NCBI GenBank assembly: GCA_035371485.1
Contig: DAOOWV010000010.1
Location: forward strand, 1-35,950
Direction of reading: 5' to 3'
DNA: 35,950 bases
Origin: DAOOWV01 sp035371485
GTDB lineage: Bacteria > Patescibacteriota > Dojkabacteria > JAFGLO01
Part shown: positions 32,972-35,950 of the stretch, piece by piece
Numbering within the stretch: position 1 is the first letter of the stretch
Layout: the number at the start of each line of letters is the position of its first letter
Position numbers and translations under genes: made by a program
The notes under the pieces: generated by a model
Databases searched by the model: none
Told to the model about the DNA's origin: nothing
The model's input: the letters and a program-made list of their open reading frames with translations, nothing else

Positions 32972-32999
32972 TATCCCTTATCATCTATCTCCTATCACT
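32972..32999. repeat. Heptamer array TATCNYY, four units, touching the alaS stop
   Basis: TATCCCT, TATCATC, TATCTCC, TATCACT in exact sevens, ending three bases before the alaS stop codon (33003-33005 on the minus strand). Confidence 0.75.
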
Positions 33000-33002
33000 T
33001 AT

Positions 33003-34934
33003 TTAAACAAGTCCTGCTTTAATTCTTCTTAAACCATTCCCAATATTCTCTTGTTTGAAAATTTTGAAAATTTTTCCATTTTCCCCAATTTTCCCTGTAT
33101 TCTCTACGTGGGGTCCGCCACAAAATTCTGCGGAAAAACGATTATCAGTAATGTCTTTATTTTTACTTACAATATATACTGATACAATTTCAGGATATTT
33201 CTGTCCAAACTCCATTTCTGCTCCTAATTTTTCAGCTTCAACTTTTGGCATTTCATGTCTTGTTACCAAAAGATTTTGTTTTATAACGTTATTGACTATT
33301 TCTTCAATCTTATTAACTTCGTCTTCGGTAAGCTTTCGATCAAAATTAAAATCTAACCTTAATCTTTCGGCAGTAATGTTACTTCCTTTTTGGACAATGC
33401 TTGGATCAATTGTTTTTTTTAATGTTGCAAGAAGCAGGTGATGAAGAGTATGAAGTTTGGTAATTTCTTCTGTTGTGTCGGCTAATCCACCTTTAAATTT
33501 TTTGTCAGCTCCTGCCTTCGACTTTTCTCTGTGTGCTTTTTCAGTTTCATTGAATTCAGAAATAACTTTTACAGCCTGATCAACATCAAGATTAAATTCA
33601 TCAAGTGTCATTTCAATTGGAAATCCATATGTTTCATAAAGATTAAAAGCAGTTTTTCCATCAATAGAATCACTAAACTCTCTGATTTTGCGAATTTGAG
33701 TTATTCCCTTATTGAGTGTTTTTTGAAATTTAAATTCTTCTTTTTCAAGTTCCTCCATTATATTATTCTTATTTGTTATTGAAGGGTTATTTTCAAGGTG
33801 TGGATAAGCTTTTTTCATTATATTGATTACTGTTTCGGCAAGCTGTGAAGTACACGGAGAAGTAATTCCCAACTTGTTTGCGAATCGAACCATTCTTCGG
33901 ATATATCTTCTTAAAATATAGCCTTGTTCTTTATTTGAAGGAATTACTCCATCAGCGAGTATGAAAGTTGAAGCACGTGCGTGATCAGACAAAATTCTAA
34001 AAGAGGACGTAAATTCGTTGTCCTTTTTATTTGTTTTGTATTGTTTTCCACTTAATTGTGAAATCTTATCAATAAGTCCCTGAAACATGTCAGTTTCAAA
34101 AATATCAATTACATTTTGTGCAATCATAACTGTACGTTCAAATCCGGCACCAAAGTCTATGTTTTTATTTTTAAGCTTTTGCCAACGTAAGTCATTGTCC
34201 AATCGGTATTCCATAAATACATTGTTAGAGAATTCTATGAATCTTCCAGAATCATCATTTATATGGTATTCAGTTTGTATTTTTTCAATATCTCTTAAAT
34301 CATAAAACATCTCTGATGTTGTTCCACCTAATTCGTTTGGAGCGTGTGCTCTTTCCCACCATCCTTTTCCTACAGCAGTGTAGGGGAATAATCGATTGTT
34401 TTTGTTGGCAGTGCCTTGTATTTCAGGAACCGCATGAATGTCATCTGAATATTGTGCAACAACACCATATTTTTTAAATTGTGCTTTCCATAATTCGATT
34501 GCTTCATCATCTCTTGGAATTTGCTCGTTTCCTCCCCATACTGAAATATACATTCTTTCTGGGTCAAATTTCAGATATTTGATATATAATTCCATGACCC
34601 ACTCAATTTGTTCTTTTTTGAAATAATCCCCAAGAGACCAGTTTCCCATCATTTCAAATACAGAGGTATGTCTTCTATCTCCGATTTCTATCATTTCGTC
34701 ATAGTTTGTACGAATACAACGTTGAATATTACATAAACGTCTTCCTTGAGGATGTGGTTGTCCCGATAAATATGGTGCTATTGGAAACATCCCTGAATTA
34801 ACAAAAAGTAGTGTTGAGTCAACATTTGGAACAAGAGATGTATTTGGAATTTGAAAATGGTTTTTAGGTTCAGAAGTCCAAAAAGAGGTAAATATTTTTC
34901 GAATTTCAAGAGAGGATAACATTTTTGTGATCAA
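33003..34934 (-). CDS. alaS: Alanyl-tRNA synthetase, compact form
   Basis: 643 residues. The class II catalytic core covers about 1-240 (FVNSGMFPIAPYLSG; motif 2 region RRHTSVFEMMGNWSLGDYFK; TTSEMFYD), followed by the tRNA-recognition helices (ILSDHARASTFILADGVIPS, GYILRRYIRR) and the editing domain with its zinc site (HTLHH, and C..H in EFCGGPHVENTG). The protein stops just after the editing domain: the C-Ala (DHHA1-like) domain found in 870-residue bacterial AlaRS is missing, as in other CPR bacteria. ATG at 34934; an ATG four codons in is the alternative. The 3' end abuts a heptamer array. Confidence 0.95.
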   Translation of the reverse strand: MITKMLSSLEIRKIFTSFWTSEPKNHFQIPNTSLVPNVDSTLLFVNSGMFPIAPYLSGQPHPQGRRLCNIQRCIRTNYDEMIEIGDRRHTSVFEMMGNWSLGDYFKKEQIEWVMELYIKYLKFDPERMYISVWGGNEQIPRDDEAIELWKAQFKKYGVVAQYSDDIHAVPEIQGTANKNNRLFPYTAVGKGWWERAHAPNELGGTTSEMFYDLRDIEKIQTEYHINDDSGRFIEFSNNVFMEYRLDNDLRWQKLKNKNIDFGAGFERTVMIAQNVIDIFETDMFQGLIDKISQLSGKQYKTNKKDNEFTSSFRILSDHARASTFILADGVIPSNKEQGYILRRYIRRMVRFANKLGITSPCTSQLAETVINIMKKAYPHLENNPSITNKNNIMEELEKEEFKFQKTLNKGITQIRKIREFSDSIDGKTAFNLYETYGFPIEMTLDEFNLDVDQAVKVISEFNETEKAHREKSKAGADKKFKGGLADTTEEITKLHTLHHLLLATLKKTIDPSIVQKGSNITAERLRLDFNFDRKLTEDEVNKIEEIVNNVIKQNLLVTRHEMPKVEAEKLGAEMEFGQKYPEIVSVYIVSKNKDITDNRFSAEFCGGPHVENTGKIGENGKIFKIFKQENIGNGLRRIKAGLV

Positions 34935-34957
34935 TAATTTAGTATAGAAATAGGTAG

Positions 34958-34982
34958 AATGCTATATATTTTAGCATTTTTT
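34958..34982. terminator. Hairpin AATGCTA-N7-TAGCATT with T-run
   Basis: Seven-base arms (34958-34964, 34972-34978), a 7-base loop and a run of six T at 34977-34982 make a terminator on the plus strand, though no plus-strand gene precedes it. On the minus strand it lies 24 bases upstream of the alaS ATG, so an operator or leader hairpin of alaS is equally possible. Confidence 0.4.
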
Positions 34983-35019
34983 ATGCAAATCATGCAATAT
35001 TCTCCAATTTCATTTACCT

Positions 35020-35950
35020 TTATTTAGCAACTTTGATAGAAATTGAACTACTTGTATAGTTTTTGATATCGGTTTTGGCGATAGCTTTTAATGAGTAATT
35101 TCCATTACTTAATTCATTAATGTCTAGTGTAGTTTTCCATTTCTCGTTAGAGTCTTTCGTGCAATTCATTGTTTGTACTATTGTTCCCCCTTGATTTGTA
35201 ATTACAAGCTCTATTGAACTAACTTTTGATCTATCTGCACCTCCAACTGTAATTTCTACATATTCAGTTCCAGAACTTGTAAATGTTGTTCCGCTAGTTG
35301 GTTCGGTAATACTAAGCGATACATCATAGGTTTTTATTGTTTGAATTGAAACAGAGGCACTTCCTTTTCTAAGGCCGTTATCAGTTACTACGACTGAAAG
35401 AGAATGATTTCCTGTAGACAATGTGGAAGGAATGTTAAAAGTAACTGAACCTGGATTACCTGCTACTGAACTTCCTGGCACGGGATTATTATCAATAAGT
35501 ACATCAACAGCAATAATTGGCTCTAGCGAATTTACTGAGTATGAAACTGTTAATGATTCACCAATAACAAATTTCATTTGGTCAGTTGGAGAGGCAATTG
35601 CAACTATTGGTTCATTATTTGCACCAAGTCCAAGTGGGCAAACATCTGCTTCGGGAAGTTGAAATTTATATATGAAATCATCAACGCCAATTTCGTTAAG
35701 TGATGCAATGGTTCCTTTGTTTTCAACTAGCCATTTTTCCCAAGTTGCTGTTTGTAGAGTATTTGCAAGAGGTAAATCAATAACATATACATCTTTTACT
35801 AAGTTCATTTTTCTTGCTTCAACTTCGTTTGATGCTATTTTATTGTTTAACGTACAGATTGCAACCATTTTATGGCTATTGTCTTTTTCTGGGAGCTTTC
35901 CTGAGATAAATACTCCTGTTGTTTTTCTGCAGGAATTACTCGAATCTGCT
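35020..35950 (-). CDS. C-terminal part of a probable class A penicillin-binding protein with Ig-like domains, 5' end beyond window
   Basis: The reverse-strand frame is open from the window edge (about 310 codons) to the TAA at 35020, so the first ATG at 35868 is internal. The visible part begins DSSNSCRKTTGVFISGKLPE, then HKMVAICTLNNKIASNEVEA and VKDVYVIDLPLANTLQTATWEKWL. This reads like the tail of a PBP1A-type transpeptidase (the segment after the KTG box, with CTxxGKLA..C and a final YFxxGTxPT-like strand), though the catalytic boxes lie outside the window. Two immunoglobulin-like beta domains follow: about residues 85-165 (PIVAIASPTDQMKFVIGESL, then NIPSTLSTGNHSLSVVVTDN) and 170-280 (VSLSITEPTSGTTF). 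Such domains are typical extracellular spacers. Confidence 0.55.
   Translation of the reverse strand, partial: ADSSNSCRKTTGVFISGKLPEKDNSHKMVAICTLNNKIASNEVEARKMNLVKDVYVIDLPLANTLQTATWEKWLVENKGTIASLNEIGVDDFIYKFQLPEADVCPLGLGANNEPIVAIASPTDQMKFVIGESLTVSYSVNSLEPIIAVDVLIDNNPVPGSSVAGNPGSVTFNIPSTLSTGNHSLSVVVTDNGLRKGSASVSIQTIKTYDVSLSITEPTSGTTFTSSGTEYVEITVGGADRSKVSSIELVITNQGGTIVQTMNCTKDSNEKWKTTLDINELSNGNYSLKAIAKTDIKNYTSSSISIKVAK

Noticed and set aside
32838..33032. 64-codon open frame starting right after the C45-like gene
   Set aside because: Most of it is translated 7-base repeat (TATCAC-type units) and a palindrome, and it runs into the alaS 3' end on the other strand. No protein-like pattern.
33055..34626. 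Several plus-strand open frames opposite alaS
   Set aside because: They are antisense to a well-conserved synthetase and have the Phe/Ser-rich composition expected of mirror frames.
1..35950. CRISPR array, insertion sequence or prophage
   Set aside because: The tandem repeats have 7-8 base units without spacers; no transposase, integrase or phage structural gene is seen.

Overview
The window is AT-rich (roughly 30% G+C by eye), gene-dense and without any rRNA or tRNA gene that I could find. It looks like a small-genome, anaerobic bacterium of the Candidate Phyla Radiation (Patescibacteria). The reasons are class III ribonucleotide reductase as the only visible nucleotide reductase, a compact AlaRS without a C-Ala domain, a free-standing four-helix-bundle (S23-like) protein, wHTH-NUDIX proteins, TTG/GTG starts, and few recognisable Shine-Dalgarno sequences. 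TAA, TAG and TGA all act as stops, so the UGA-glycine code of Gracilibacteria/Absconditabacteria is not in use. The phylum itself is inference; a Dojkabacteria-like or Microgenomates-like lineage would fit.

Layout. 1-6400 is an accessory stretch: a TSUP permease cut by the left edge, a wHTH-NUDIX protein with a conspicuous upstream regulatory region, a frameshifted CYTH protein, a four-helix-bundle gene flanked by AATACAAT-type repeats, a second wHTH-NUDIX gene broken by an in-frame stop and translationally coupled to a ZIP metal transporter, a DUF2779-type composite nuclease and a small membrane protein. 6665-11748 holds two orphan receiver-like genes (the second frameshifted), then a NatAB-like ABC exporter and a MacB/LolDE-like ABC system. 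11824-14668 (minus) holds tsaD and an nrdG/unknown-membrane-protein pair. 14793-16382 is a type II restriction-modification pair with a DpnA-like adenine methyltransferase. 16401-23339 is a surface-glycan-like region: a tiny membrane ORF, a flippase, a decayed PaaK/CapK-like ligase, a methyltransferase, a frameshifted 7TM histidine kinase and a glycosyltransferase. 24467-31260 is the conserved core: two tandem nrdD genes, then ftsA-ftsZ behind a near-consensus promoter. 31426-35950 contains an internally deleted DHH/DHHA1 phosphoesterase, a C45-like NTN hydrolase, alaS and the C-terminal part of a probable penicillin-binding protein.

Two patterns run across the window. First, at least six accessory loci carry frameshifts, in-frame stops or an internal deletion, while the long housekeeping genes are intact; this favours real gene decay over random assembly error. 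Second, many intergenic gaps hold short degenerate tandem arrays with a 7-base (sometimes 8-base) period, several lying directly against a start or stop codon. These resemble the heptameric STRR repeats known from cyanobacteria and are the least explained feature of the sequence.
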